Below, one piece after another: positions 17,051-25,949 of a stretch of 36,318 bases of DNA. Position numbers and translations under genes: made by a program. The stretch is from Phycisphaerales bacterium (GTDB lineage Bacteria > Planctomycetota > Phycisphaerae > Tepidisphaerales > Tepidisphaeraceae). The stretch is taken from positions 1-36,318 of the forward strand of contig JADLBV010000006.1 in assembly GCA_020847545.1 (NCBI GenBank), written 5' to 3'. Every line of letters begins with the position of its first letter. Position 1 is the first letter of the stretch. Below the pieces are notes generated by a model. It was not told the DNA's origin and did not search any database. It saw only the letters and a list, made by a program, of their open reading frames with translations.

Positions 17051-18559
17051 ATGACTGAAGCATGGACGTGGTTTTCATTTCTGTCTTTGGCTGAACCGGA
17101 CAGCACCGGGGTGATGTTGCTGGTGCTGGGGGTGCTGGTGGCGATCAGCGCGGTTTTCAGCCGGGTGGTGGATCGGCTGGGCGTGCCGGTGATGCTGCTG
17201 TTTCTGGGGGTGGGGATGCTGGCGGGGGGAGAGGGGATATTGGGGTATCCATTTGAGAATTATGGGCTGGCGGTGCGTTTGGGGAACGTGGCGCTGGTGC
17301 TGATTTTGTTTGATGGTGGATTCAACACCTCGGCGGCGGCGATTCGGCAGGTTTTGTATCCATCGGTGGTGCTGGCGACGGCCGGCGTGGCGGCGACGGC
17401 GGCGCTGGTGGCGGTGTTTGCGCGGTTTCTGGGGCTATCGTGGAGCGAGGCGACATTGTTGGGGGCGGTGGTCTCATCGACCGATGCGGCCGCCGTCTTC
17501 GCGGTCCTGCGAGGAGGGAGTCTGCATCTTCAACCTAAAGTTGGACATACAGTGGAGGTGGAGTCGTGCTTGAATGATCCGATGGCGATTATATTGACGC
17601 TGACGATCATTGAGGCGATCACGAGCCAGAAACTCCCCGGATGGTCGGCGGCGCTGTCGGTGGTGGTGCAACTTGTGGTGGGCGCCGGGGTGGGTGTGAT
17701 CATTGGAGGATTGGCGAGAAAACTGCTGCCCAAGGTCTCGTTGGGGACGGTCGGACTGTATCCGGTGCTGACATTGTCGGTGGCGTTTATTTCATTCGGA
17801 GCGGCGACGCTGGCCTATGGCAGCGGCGTGATGGCGGTCTTCATTACGGGGGTCATTCTGGGCAATTCACCCCTGCCATATAAAAACGGCCTGGCGCGGG
17901 TACATGATGCGATGGCGTGGCTCAGCCAGGTGGGGATGTTTTTGATGATGGGGTTGCTGGTTTTCCCATCGCGGTTGATGCAGGTGGCGGGGATCGGGTT
18001 GGCGGTGGGGTTGTTTTTGGCGTTGGTTGCCCGGCCGTTGTCGGTCATTCCGCTGTTGCTGCCATTTGGGTATTCGATCAAACAGGTTGCGTATATCGGA
18101 TGGGTGGGATTGCGCGGATCGGTGCCGATCATTTTGGGTACATTCCCCGTGCTTGCGGGAGTGCCGGGGGCGGAGCGGGTGTTTGACACCGTCTTTTTCA
18201 TCGTCGTCGTCAGCAGCGTGATACCCGGATCGACGTTGCGCTGGGTCACACGATTGGCCAAATTGAACATCCCCGAACGTCCCGCGCCGCAGACGGCGCT
18301 GGAGATCAAGTCCCCCCATCCGCTGGAAGGGGAGCTGGTTGCGTTTTTGATCAGTCCGGCCGTGGCGGTGTGCGGCGCTTCGTTGCGACAGATCGAACTG
18401 CCATCCAAAGCATCGGGGGTGTTGGTGATTCGAGGCAGTCATGTGCTGGCGGCAAGGGGGGATACGGTGTTGCAGGAGGGGGATCATGCGTATGTTTATT
18501 TCCGATATGAAGACCGGCCTTTTGTCGAATTGTTGTTTGGTCGGCCGCAGAGCGTTTAG
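17051..18559 (+). CDS. nhaP2: potassium/proton antiporter of the NhaP2 (CvrA) type
   Basis: A 502-residue CPA-type antiporter with about 13 membrane helices (residues 15-400). Family marks are FLGVGMLAGGEG, LILFDGGFNT, the acidic transport region VVSSTDAAAVFAVLRG and VESCLNDPMAI, where the D and ND residues are part of the ion site. The C-terminal part (about 425-500, ELVAFLISPAVAVCGASLRQIEL and onward) is a TrkA-C-like regulatory domain in the cytoplasm. A GGGAG site lies just before the ATG. Members exchange K+ or Na+ for H+. It is divergent from rnk and ends before two palindromic repeats. Confidence 0.88.
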   Translation: MTEAWTWFSFLSLAEPDSTGVMLLVLGVLVAISAVFSRVVDRLGVPVMLLFLGVGMLAGGEGILGYPFENYGLAVRLGNVALVLILFDGGFNTSAAAIRQVLYPSVVLATAGVAATAALVAVFARFLGLSWSEATLLGAVVSSTDAAAVFAVLRGGSLHLQPKVGHTVEVESCLNDPMAIILTLTIIEAITSQKLPGWSAALSVVVQLVVGAGVGVIIGGLARKLLPKVSLGTVGLYPVLTLSVAFISFGAATLAYGSGVMAVFITGVILGNSPLPYKNGLARVHDAMAWLSQVGMFLMMGLLVFPSRLMQVAGIGLAVGLFLALVARPLSVIPLLLPFGYSIKQVAYIGWVGLRGSVPIILGTFPVLAGVPGAERVFDTVFFIVVVSSVIPGSTLRWVTRLAKLNIPERPAPQTALEIKSPHPLEGELVAFLISPAVAVCGASLRQIELPSKASGVLVIRGSHVLAARGDTVLQEGDHAYVYFRYEDRPFVELLFGRPQSV

Positions 18560-18608
18560 ATAGGAGGTAGTGGTTCTCGTATATCGGGTTGTTGGATGGT
18601 GTTTTTGC

Positions 18609-18653
18609 TCCCTCTCCCTGTACTCAGGGAGAGGGTTAGGGGAGAGGGTTCTT
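18609..18653 (+). repeat. palindromic dispersed repeat, copy B (inverted)
   Basis: The reverse complement of this segment matches copy A with few differences: AAGAACCCTCTCCCC, a short variable part, then CCCTCTCCCTGAGTACAGGGAGAGGG. With copy C on the other strand it forms a large inverted repeat between the antiporter and permease genes. Confidence 0.85.
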
Positions 18654-18693
18654 ATTTCTCAACACGAAGAACCTTCTCCACTTGAATTTATGA

Positions 18694-18740
18694 GCGAAGA
18701 ACCCTCTCCCCAGCCCTCTCCCTGAGTACAGGGAGAGGGA
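18694..18740 (-). repeat. palindromic dispersed repeat, copy C
   Basis: GCGAAGAACCCTCTCCCC is followed by CCCTCTCCCTGAGTACAGGGAGAGGG, nearly identical to copy A near dnaA. A degenerate partial copy (CGAAGAACCTTCTCC) lies at 18665-18679. Copies B and C face each other across about 40 bases and can pair over some 44 positions. Confidence 0.85.
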
Positions 18741-18763
18741 GTTGGTGATTTGAGGATTCGCTG

Positions 18764-20041
18764 GTGCGCAAGCTGATCGAACTCTATGGCAATCGCCGCA
18801 TGGCGGCGTTGATTGCGCTGGGGTTCGCATCCGGGTTGCCGTTGGCGCTGGTCTTTGCGACGCTTCAGGCGTGGATGACCGATTTGAGTGTTTCGGTGGC
18901 GACCATCGGGGTGGTGGTGGGGTTGGTGAAATTTCCGTATGCGTTCAAATTTGTGTGGTCCCCGTTGATGGATCGGTTTGTGCCGCCGTTTTTGGGTCGT
19001 CGGCGCGGGTGGCTGTTGGTGACGCAGGTGCTTTTGATCGCGGGGATTGCCGCCATGGCGCTGGCGGGAGGGCAGGGGGTATTGCTGCCGTTGGCGATCA
19101 TGGCGGTGGCGGTGGCGTTTTGCAGTGCTTCTCAGGACATCGTGGCCGATGCCTATCGCACGGACCTGCTGGAGGCCGAGGAGCGCGGCGCCGGGGCGGC
19201 GGTGTTTGTGACCGGATATCGCATCGGGTTGACCGTCAGCATGGCCGGCGCGTTGTATGTCGCGGGTCATTATCATGTGCCGTGGCCGACGATTTATCTG
19301 GTGATGTCGGCGTTGATGGGGGTGGGGGTTGTGGCGTCGATTTTCGCGCCTGAACCCAAAGGGTTTGCGGCCGGGCCGGGTACGTTGCGCGAGGCGGTGG
19401 TCGAACCGCTGCGGCAATTCATCTCCCGCAAGGATGGGTGGCTGGTCGCGGCGTTTATCCTGTTGTTCAAGTTGCCCGAAGTGATGGTGGATTTGGAAAA
19501 AATACCATTTTTGATGGCGGCGGGCGTTTCCAAGGAGCAACTGGCGATCATTGTTCAGGGGTTGGGGATGGGGATGACGATTGTCGGCGCAATGGCCGGC
19601 GGATGGGTGGTGGCGCGACTGGGATTGTGGCGGTCGCTGTGGGTGTTTGGCGTGTTGGGGGCGATCAGCAATCTGGGTTTTTGGTATATCGCGGTGGCCG
19701 GGTCGGCGTGGGTGAATCTGGTGGCGGCCGTTTCGGTGGAACATTTTTGCGCGGGCCTGGTGACGGCCGGTTTTGTGGCGTTTTTGATGAGCCAGTGTGA
19801 CCGTCGGTATTCGGCCACTCAATTTGCACTCCTCTCCAGTTTGATGGCGTTGACCAGCGCGATCGGCGGTGGGCCGCTGGGGGCGATGGCGGAGTATGTG
19901 GGGTGGTCATGGTTTTTCGCGATCAGCGTGCTGGCGATTGTGCCGGCGATGGCGATGCTGCCTTGGATTGTCATTCCCGATGAGGCTGTTGCGTCGGAAT
20001 CGATGGGAATTTCGTCGGCCGCCGCGCCGATTGAGTTGTGA
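18764..20041 (+). CDS. AmpG-like MFS permease
   Basis: A 425-residue major facilitator with 12 predicted membrane helices. The N-terminal FASGLPLALVFATLQAWM and the FPYAFKFVWSPLMDRFVPPF segment are typical of AmpG muropeptide permeases, as is the SASQDIVADAYRTDLL stretch after helix 4. Members import GlcNAc-anhydroMurNAc peptides for wall recycling; some carry siderophores or nucleotide sugars instead. The start is a GTG preceded by a weak GAGG site. It is followed after 12 bases by an M24 peptidase, so the two may be co-transcribed, which fits peptide uptake and breakdown by inference only. Confidence 0.8.
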   Translation: MRKLIELYGNRRMAALIALGFASGLPLALVFATLQAWMTDLSVSVATIGVVVGLVKFPYAFKFVWSPLMDRFVPPFLGRRRGWLLVTQVLLIAGIAAMALAGGQGVLLPLAIMAVAVAFCSASQDIVADAYRTDLLEAEERGAGAAVFVTGYRIGLTVSMAGALYVAGHYHVPWPTIYLVMSALMGVGVVASIFAPEPKGFAAGPGTLREAVVEPLRQFISRKDGWLVAAFILLFKLPEVMVDLEKIPFLMAAGVSKEQLAIIVQGLGMGMTIVGAMAGGWVVARLGLWRSLWVFGVLGAISNLGFWYIAVAGSAWVNLVAAVSVEHFCAGLVTAGFVAFLMSQCDRRYSATQFALLSSLMALTSAIGGGPLGAMAEYVGWSWFFAISVLAIVPAMAMLPWIVIPDEAVASESMGISSAAAPIEL

Positions 20042-20053
20042 TATAGTGCGGGC

Positions 20054-21154
20054 ATGTTGAAAATCGAAGATTGTCGGAAACGTCAGCAGCGAATGCTCAA
20101 GGTGATGAATCAAAACCGTCTTGATGCGGCGGTGATGGGGTGGGGTGGCCATGTTTATTATTTTTCGGGGTTGCTGCCGCATTGGATGGTGCAGGGGGCG
20201 TTTGTGCTGCGCGCGGATGGGCGATCGTGCCTAATCGCCAATCGCGGCACGGCCAAAAATTCGGCGGCGGATGAGGTGATCGAATTTGACGCGGCGCTGG
20301 ATTACACCTATCGCCCGGATCAGCCGATGGTGGTGGCGGATCTGGCGATGGATTGGTTGAAGAAATCCTCCTCTCGAAAAATTGGAGTGGATTCTTCGGA
20401 GGTTTCATCGGCGGTGGCGCTGCGCTGCGAAGATCGGCCGACTGATGTGCAGGGTGATTTGTGGCAGTTGCGGCGGTGCAAGGATGCGGATGAGCTGGCA
20501 TTGATGGGCGTTGCGATTCGATGCGCTGAGGCGATGTACGCCCGTGCCCGGCAGATTATCCAGCCGGGCGTGGCGGAATTGACGGTTTATAACCAGTTGC
20601 ACGAGGCGGCGGTATTGGCGGCCGGTGAGCCGATGAGCGCTCAAATGGGCAATGATTTTACAAGTGGAGGAGGAGGTGGCCTGCCGAGGTTCGGCCGGCT
20701 GGCGCAGGCGGGGGAGATTTTCATCCTCGACCTGGGGCCGGCGTATCGGGGGTATTTTTCCGATACATGCCGGGCGATCGCGGTGGATGGACGGGTCACG
20801 GACCTGCAATACAAGGTGTGGGAAGGGGTGATGGGGGCCTTGAAATTGTTTGAATCGATGGCAAAGCCGGGCGTGCGGTGTCGGGAGATCGCGCAGGCGG
20901 TGCAGGAGCATTATCGGCTGGTGTTCGGCACCCGGCTGGAACACCATGTCGGGCATGGTGTCGGGCTTTGGCCGCATGAGTTTCCGCATGTGGATGAGAT
21001 TTGGGACGATGTGCTGTTGGAAGGGGAGACGGTCTGCGTCGAGCCGGGCAAATATGGGCCGGAATTGGGCGGGGGGATGCGGATTGAAAATACATATCTG
21101 ATCACCGCGGATGGGGTGCGAAATCTGGTGAACAGCCCGATGGAGCTGGCGTGA
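20054..21154 (+). CDS. M24 family metallopeptidase (Xaa-Pro aminopeptidase/creatinase fold)
   Basis: A 366-residue protein with a creatinase-type N-terminal domain (to about residue 135) and a pita-bread catalytic domain. The five metal ligands are visible: the two aspartates in ILDLGPAYRGYFSDTCR, His in HHVGHGVGLWPHE, Glu in VEPGKYGP and Glu in RIENTYL. This favours an active aminopeptidase P-like enzyme that cleaves Xaa-Pro bonds, with two divalent metals. The ATG starts 12 bases after the permease stop. No signal peptide is seen, so it is cytoplasmic. Confidence 0.88.
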   Translation: MLKIEDCRKRQQRMLKVMNQNRLDAAVMGWGGHVYYFSGLLPHWMVQGAFVLRADGRSCLIANRGTAKNSAADEVIEFDAALDYTYRPDQPMVVADLAMDWLKKSSSRKIGVDSSEVSSAVALRCEDRPTDVQGDLWQLRRCKDADELALMGVAIRCAEAMYARARQIIQPGVAELTVYNQLHEAAVLAAGEPMSAQMGNDFTSGGGGGLPRFGRLAQAGEIFILDLGPAYRGYFSDTCRAIAVDGRVTDLQYKVWEGVMGALKLFESMAKPGVRCREIAQAVQEHYRLVFGTRLEHHVGHGVGLWPHEFPHVDEIWDDVLLEGETVCVEPGKYGPELGGGMRIENTYLITADGVRNLVNSPMELA

Positions 21155-21247
21155 ATCTTTTTGGGGATTATCGGAAGTTGTCGGGCGGGTTTTGCCGATA
21201 ATTGCGCTACGGCGGGCTATCCGCCGGTTTTGCGCAAAGGGATGATG

Positions 21248-21934
21248 ATGAAATATCGGTTGTTGGTGATGATCGCGGCGACGGCGGGTTTGGTGGGGTG
21301 CGGCGACAACGCGGCCGTCAAGGGGCTGTCGCAGGATGATGCGGACAAGCTCAATGCCCAGCATTCACATTTTGATCAGGATAAGGACCCGCAATTCAAT
21401 GCCAACACCCATTTCGCGGCCGGACAATTGGCCGAAAGCCAGGAGGATTTTCCTCGTGCGATCGCGCAATACAACGAGGCGTTGAAGCTCGATTCAAAGC
21501 ATATTCCATCGTTGTATCGCTTGGCGCTGGTCTATACCCAGCAAAAGGAGTATCCCAAGGCGATTGATGCGTGGGAGCGCTACGTCAAGGCGACGGATGG
21601 ATCGGCCGAGGGTTATAACAACCTGGCATTTTGTCACGAACTGGCCGGCGAGCCGGACAAGGCGGAGACGGCGTACAAGAAGGGGATCGCCAAGGATCCG
21701 AATCATCAGGCGTGCCGGATCAATTACGGCCTGATGCTCGCGCGCCATGGCCGTACGAGCGAGGCGGTCATTCAGCTTCAGGCGGTGTTGTCGCCGGCTC
21801 AGGTGCATTACAACCTTGCATCCGTCTACGAACAGCAGGGGCGCAAGGAACAGGCCAAAATCGAGTATCGCAAGGCGATTGAACTGGACCCCAATTTCGT
21901 GGATGCGCGAACCCGTCTGAGCGCCATCGAATAG
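21248..21934 (+). CDS. TPR-repeat lipoprotein
   Basis: A 228-residue lipoprotein. The N-terminus MKYRLLVMIAATAGLVGC carries a signal II lipobox LVGC with the lipidated Cys at about residue 18. The mature part has four or more TPR units from about residue 55 (for example SQEDFPRAIAQYNEALKLD and KEYPKAIDAWERYVKA). Three ATGs lie in a row at 21242, 21245 and 21248; the last is chosen because AAAGGG at 21235-21240 is then at the right distance. It probably acts as a membrane-bound scaffold. Role unknown. Confidence 0.8.
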   Translation: MKYRLLVMIAATAGLVGCGDNAAVKGLSQDDADKLNAQHSHFDQDKDPQFNANTHFAAGQLAESQEDFPRAIAQYNEALKLDSKHIPSLYRLALVYTQQKEYPKAIDAWERYVKATDGSAEGYNNLAFCHELAGEPDKAETAYKKGIAKDPNHQACRINYGLMLARHGRTSEAVIQLQAVLSPAQVHYNLASVYEQQGRKEQAKIEYRKAIELDPNFVDARTRLSAIE

Positions 21935-21970
21935 GCCCGATTTTTCGGACATGTCATAAAATCTCCCATG

Positions 21971-21994
21971 AACCATCTCGCAAAGGATGGTTTT
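21971..21994 (+). terminator. weak terminator-like hairpin
   Basis: AACCATC (21971-21977) pairs with GATGGTT (21986-21992) around an 8-base loop, followed by a short T-run. It lies 36 bases after the TPR lipoprotein stop. A stem of only 7 pairs makes it a weak candidate. Confidence 0.45.
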
Positions 21995-22032
21995 CTGGCA
22001 TATAACAACCTAGCCAGGCACGGAGGTTTGAC

Positions 22033-22569
22033 TTGAGTACCCCAACAGCGGCAAAACCATCAACAAATCCCTTGTCCAGCGGTTATCAGGTGGCTCGTCC
22101 TCAGGGGCGATGCGCCATCAGCGGCCGGGAGATCGCGCCCGACGAGCGGTTCATGGCCGCTTTGCGTGAGACGGCCGAGGGGTTTGAACGGCTGGATGTT
22201 TCCATGGAGCATTGGGAACAATTGGAGGATAAAGCCAACCTGCTTGGGTTCTGGCAGGCCACCATGCCCCGACCGGAACAGAAAAAGAAGCTCTTTATCG
22301 ACGACGAGGTTTTGTGCGGGTTATTTGAACGGCTGGCGGAGGTGACCGAGCCGGCCAAGCTCAATTTCCGGTTTGTGCTGGGGCTGATCCTGATGCGCAA
22401 ACGGCTGATCCAATATGATGCCACCCACCAGGAGGGGGAACATGAAATCTGGTCGGTTCGGCTCAAGGGGCGGACCGATCCGATGGAGCTGCTGAACCCA
22501 AAACTCAATGAACAACAGGTGATGGATGTCAGCCGGCAATTGTCGGAGATTATGAGCGAGGAGATATGA
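22033..22569 (+). CDS. conserved hypothetical protein, first gene of an envelope-associated cluster
   Basis: A 178-residue soluble protein with no signal or membrane helix. The start is a TTG, supported by GGAGG 6 bases upstream. The first third has GRCAISGREIAPDERFMAALRE, which looks like the start of a small zinc-ribbon-like fold with a single cysteine, so metal binding is doubtful. The second half is helical and charged. I do not recognise the family beyond seeing that such genes occur in planctomycetes. The next gene starts in an ATGA overlap with its stop, so the two are translationally coupled. Confidence 0.65.
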   Translation: MSTPTAAKPSTNPLSSGYQVARPQGRCAISGREIAPDERFMAALRETAEGFERLDVSMEHWEQLEDKANLLGFWQATMPRPEQKKKLFIDDEVLCGLFERLAEVTEPAKLNFRFVLGLILMRKRLIQYDATHQEGEHEIWSVRLKGRTDPMELLNPKLNEQQVMDVSRQLSEIMSEEI

Positions 22570-23495
22570 GCCGGTTGGGGATGAATCTCCAATGGTCGTA
22601 TGGCCTGCGGCTTGCCCTGCGGTGTTGCGTGGGGGTGTTTTTGTTTTTTGCCTATGGTTGTACCCCCAATCGCCCCGCGCCGACCGGCCGGGCCTATTTT
22701 GGTCCCACCGAGCCGATGGAGGCGGTGGTGGGGCGGATCAACGCCAACAATCAGCCGATCCGCACGCTGTTTGCTTTTCATACCTTTGAAGCGACGATTT
22801 ACGATGAAAAAGGAGAGGGGACATTCGTCAACGGACGGGGGACGATCAATTATCGCAAGCCGGGCGAGTTGTTGTTGCAGGGTAAAAAGGAGGTTGGAAA
22901 TGTCTTTGAGATCGGCAGCAACGATGAGCGGTATTGGCTGAGCATCGCGCTGGGGCCGGACACGATGTGGTGGGGACATTACCGCAATCTTGGCAAGCCT
23001 TGCATCACGCAGCCGATTCCCATCCGCCCCGATGCGATGCTGGAGATATTGGGTGTGGGGGACATCGACACCGATTTCACCCGTGAACCGGCGCCGGTGA
23101 TGCGGTTTAACAACGACGCCGATGCGTATATGTTCATCTGGAACGTGCGGGCATCGCATCCCGATCGCTGGATTGCCTATCGGGAAATCTGGTACGATCG
23201 ACAGACGTTGCGGCCAACGCTGGTCTTGTTGTTCGATCCCGATGGCCGGGTGATTTTGCGGGCCTATTTGTCGGATTATCAGCCGGTTAAAATTGAAACA
23301 ATGCCGAAAGATCGATGGCCGATGGTGGCGAGGGTGTATCGGCTCTATTTTCCGGATTCCGGCTCGAAGATGAATTTCACGCTTTCGGATGTGGCGCTGC
23401 AACGCAATGGCAAACCCGATGATCGAACCTTCCGTTTTCCAGACCGGCCCGGTGTCTCCAACATCATCCAGATCGATCAGGGGTGCGGCGATTAA
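22566..23495 (+). CDS. lipoprotein of unknown function, LolA/LolB-like fold possible
   Basis: A 309-residue protein with a signal II peptide whose lipobox reads FAYGC (Cys at about residue 32). The mature part starts with a proline-rich linker, then VGRINANNQPIRTLFAFHTFE and a series of beta-strand-like segments (GRGTINYRKPGELLLQGKKE). This resembles the LolA/LolB or outer membrane lipoprotein sorting fold, an unclosed beta barrel that holds lipids. Translation is coupled to the preceding gene by ATGA. The C-terminal end overlaps the beginning of the RDD gene frame. Function inferred from shape only. Confidence 0.65.
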   Translation: MSRLGMNLQWSYGLRLALRCCVGVFLFFAYGCTPNRPAPTGRAYFGPTEPMEAVVGRINANNQPIRTLFAFHTFEATIYDEKGEGTFVNGRGTINYRKPGELLLQGKKEVGNVFEIGSNDERYWLSIALGPDTMWWGHYRNLGKPCITQPIPIRPDAMLEILGVGDIDTDFTREPAPVMRFNNDADAYMFIWNVRASHPDRWIAYREIWYDRQTLRPTLVLLFDPDGRVILRAYLSDYQPVKIETMPKDRWPMVARVYRLYFPDSGSKMNFTLSDVALQRNGKPDDRTFRFPDRPGVSNIIQIDQGCGD

Positions 23496-25017
23496 AACAT
23501 TTCGACTTCTGATTTTGATTCTGCTGGCAAACCTGTTTTGCCAGGGCATGGCTGATGCCGCCGAACGACGGCTGCTGGCGACCGGCGATGGTGACAACGT
23601 CTGGCTGGCCCGATTGATCGCCGATGAGCAGGGGGAAAACCCCCGAACCGAGATTGATGGGCGATTGGGTGCCAGGTCGTCGTGGCGGTTGGTGACGCAG
23701 ATCGCCGCCCATGCGCATGATTTATCCATTGATGGGGGGGATTTTCTCCTGTTGTTGGAAAATGGGGATTGGATGCTGGGCGGGGGGCTTGGCAGACCTT
23801 TGCCGGCCGACGGGAAGATGATCGCGCTGGCCGGCGGCTCGCGGGGCATCTGGGCGATTGGGCTGGTTCCAGGCGGGATGAAAGCGTTGTCCCGACTTCC
23901 CACCACTACCACCACCACGCAAACCAGCAGGCCGGCCACGATGCCGGCGAGCGCTCCTTCCATTGAGCCGAGCGAACCGGTCTTGTTTTTGCTGGATAAG
24001 AGCACATGGATTGCCCAATCGGCCTTGCCCGAGGAGTTGGCGTTGTCGTTGCAGGATGGACAGCCATCCATGCTGGCCGGCGATCATGGTGTTACGTTGG
24101 CGGTCGTTCGCAAGGATGGACAGATCGCCACTGCCATTTATGCCCAGCGATCGGGGTGGAACCTTGAGCCTTTGATCCAAGCCGAAGGGGGTTTGGCAGA
24201 GGCGACGCTGCTGAATTTCAATGGTCATGTCACACTTTGGGCCACCCCCGTGAAGGGAGTGGGTGGTTTTTATCGCCTGATCGACGGCAAGTGGGGTTCG
24301 CCTGTCCAACTGACCGGTGGCAAAGCGCCGGGCGATATTTCGATCCGGGCGGTGGCGGTGGCATCGGAACGGTTGCGGGTTTATTACGTTCACGAGAAGC
24401 AGTTATTTGAGCAGCAATTTGATGAATCAGGCAAAGCCGCCGGCGAGGCGGCCGTCATTGATCTTCGCCAGCCAGACTTGCGTTCGATGCGGATATTGAA
24501 TCTGGTGATGATGGTCGCGTTGACGCTGGTGGTGATCGGTTCGATGCGCAGGCGGAATGTCGCTCTGCCTGCTGACCTTGAAAGTCGAGCCGCGCGGATC
24601 GCCCCCATGTCGCTGCGATTGAGCGCGGGGTTGGTGGATGCGTTGCCTTATCTGATCGGTGGCGTTCTGGCGGTTGTGGCCAGTGATGATCCGGTCTCCC
24701 GGCCATTTGACCGGGTGATGCTCCCTTATTGGATTGGTTTGATTGTTTACACACTGCATCCGTTGATCACCGAAATGCTTTTTGGCCGGTCGGTGGGTAA
24801 AATGATCTTTGGGCTGCGGGTTGAAGGCATTGATGGAAAGCCTCCCACGCGCGGCGCGCTGGCCATGCGTAATCTGATTCGCATTGTCGAGGTATTGACG
24901 TTGTTTCCGCTGGTGTTGGTCTTCTATTCGCCGCTGCGTCAGCGGCTGGGGGATGTGGTGGCACGAACCCTTGTGACCTGCCCGGCCAATTCATCGAGCA
25001 TCGATACTCAAGCCTGA
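23419..25017 (+). CDS. exported protein with C-terminal RDD membrane domain
   Basis: A protein of about 530 residues. A hydrophobic segment FRLLILILLANLFCQG near the start is a signal or anchor. Residues 60-330 form repeated strand-like blocks (NGDWMLGGGLGRPL, FNGHVTLWATPVKG) that could be a beta-propeller outside the inner membrane. A helix (about 360-382) leads to the RDD domain (LSAGLVDALPYLIGG, LFGRSVGKMIFGLRVEGIDG, LRQRLGDVVARTLV). The start is uncertain: ATGs at 23389, 23407 and 23419 and a GTG at 23452 all lie inside the preceding gene, and none has a good ribosome site. RDD proteins are membrane proteins of unclear role, some linked to ion transport. Confidence 0.7.
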   Translation: MIEPSVFQTGPVSPTSSRSIRGAAIKTFRLLILILLANLFCQGMADAAERRLLATGDGDNVWLARLIADEQGENPRTEIDGRLGARSSWRLVTQIAAHAHDLSIDGGDFLLLLENGDWMLGGGLGRPLPADGKMIALAGGSRGIWAIGLVPGGMKALSRLPTTTTTTQTSRPATMPASAPSIEPSEPVLFLLDKSTWIAQSALPEELALSLQDGQPSMLAGDHGVTLAVVRKDGQIATAIYAQRSGWNLEPLIQAEGGLAEATLLNFNGHVTLWATPVKGVGGFYRLIDGKWGSPVQLTGGKAPGDISIRAVAVASERLRVYYVHEKQLFEQQFDESGKAAGEAAVIDLRQPDLRSMRILNLVMMVALTLVVIGSMRRRNVALPADLESRAARIAPMSLRLSAGLVDALPYLIGGVLAVVASDDPVSRPFDRVMLPYWIGLIVYTLHPLITEMLFGRSVGKMIFGLRVEGIDGKPPTRGALAMRNLIRIVEVLTLFPLVLVFYSPLRQRLGDVVARTLVTCPANSSSIDTQA

Positions 25018-25039
25018 CCAATGGCAGAGGAGCAATAAT

Positions 25040-25846
25040 ATGACAAATTCATCGGATTCACTGGGTCGTCTGTTTGATCTTTCGGGACGGTTGGTACTCA
25101 TGGCGGGTGGGGCGGGACATCTCGGCTTGCCCGCCTGTGAGGCTCTGGCTCGACATGGGGCCAAGATTGTCATCGCGGACAATCGACTAGATGCCGCCGG
25201 GGCGGGCGTTGAATTGCTGCGCGGCAAAGGTTTTCAGGCGGAGGCGGTGGCCATGGATTTGGCCGAGGAGTCTTCTGTTCACGAGGCGGTGGAACAGGTT
25301 CGATCCCGGCATGGCCGGTTGGATGTGGCGATCAACTCCACCGCTTATACCACCGGAAAGTCGTTGGAACAGATGACCGCACAGGAATGGGAGGCGGGAT
25401 TGAGGGTTTGTCTGACCGGTGCATTTGTTTTTTCGCGTGAAGCCGGTCGGGTCATGGTTGAACTGGGGGGTGGCAGCATCATCCAATTCGGCAGCATGTA
25501 TGGCATGGTTTCGCCCGATCCTCGCGCCTACATCCCGCCGATGGGTGTCAACCCGCCCGATTATGGGGCGGCCAAGGCGGGGGTGATGCAATTGGTCCGC
25601 TATCAGGCGGTGATGTGGGGGCCAAAAAAGGTGCGTGTCAACGCGATTGTGCCCGGTCCATTCCCCAATGGCGCCAATTACAAGGGTGAGGAGGCTTTTC
25701 TGGACCGACTTGCGAAAAAAGTCCCCATGGGGCGGGTTGGAAAGTCACATGAGGTCGCAGGCGCGGCCGTATTTCTGGCATCCGATGCCTCCAGCTTTGT
25801 CACCGGAACACAAATTGTCGTCGATGGCGGCTGGACCGCATGGTGA
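25040..25846 (+). CDS. short-chain dehydrogenase/reductase
   Basis: A 268-residue SDR oxidoreductase. The cofactor loop is AGGAGHLG (a TGxxxGxG variant) at about residues 22-29, followed by IVIADN which ends with acid, suggesting NAD(H) preference. The active site has Ser in FGSMYGM and the Y-x-x-x-K in YGAAKAG, spaced by a longer than usual insert containing PRAYIPPMGVNPP. The NNAG motif is changed to INST. A GAGGAG site precedes the ATG. It lies in a run of plus-strand genes after the RDD gene by 22 bases but has no obvious partner. Substrate unknown. Confidence 0.88.
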   Translation: MTNSSDSLGRLFDLSGRLVLMAGGAGHLGLPACEALARHGAKIVIADNRLDAAGAGVELLRGKGFQAEAVAMDLAEESSVHEAVEQVRSRHGRLDVAINSTAYTTGKSLEQMTAQEWEAGLRVCLTGAFVFSREAGRVMVELGGGSIIQFGSMYGMVSPDPRAYIPPMGVNPPDYGAAKAGVMQLVRYQAVMWGPKKVRVNAIVPGPFPNGANYKGEEAFLDRLAKKVPMGRVGKSHEVAGAAVFLASDASSFVTGTQIVVDGGWTAW

Positions 25847-25855
25847 TGAGGCCAT

Positions 25856-25884
25856 TTGACACTTTTGGTCATTGGGCGTATCAA
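25856..25884 (+). promoter_or_regulatory. sigma70-type promoter for the TPR/alphaCTD gene
   Basis: A perfect TTGACA (25856-25861), exactly 17 bases, then TATCAA (25879-25884). It lies 66 bases upstream of the gene start, right after the SDR stop, so the downstream gene has its own promoter. Confidence 0.65.
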
Positions 25885-25949
25885 TATCCCGTTGCTTTGC
25901 CGTAAACGAAGGCGAATAATCCCTGTTTTTTTGCGAAATAAAGATCAAT

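Noticed and set aside
22101-24071. A very long open frame on the minus strand across the envelope cluster
   Set aside because: It runs opposite to three genes with signals, lipobox and coupled starts, its translation is rich in Arg, Pro and His without domain pattern, and GC-rich codon bias produces such frames.
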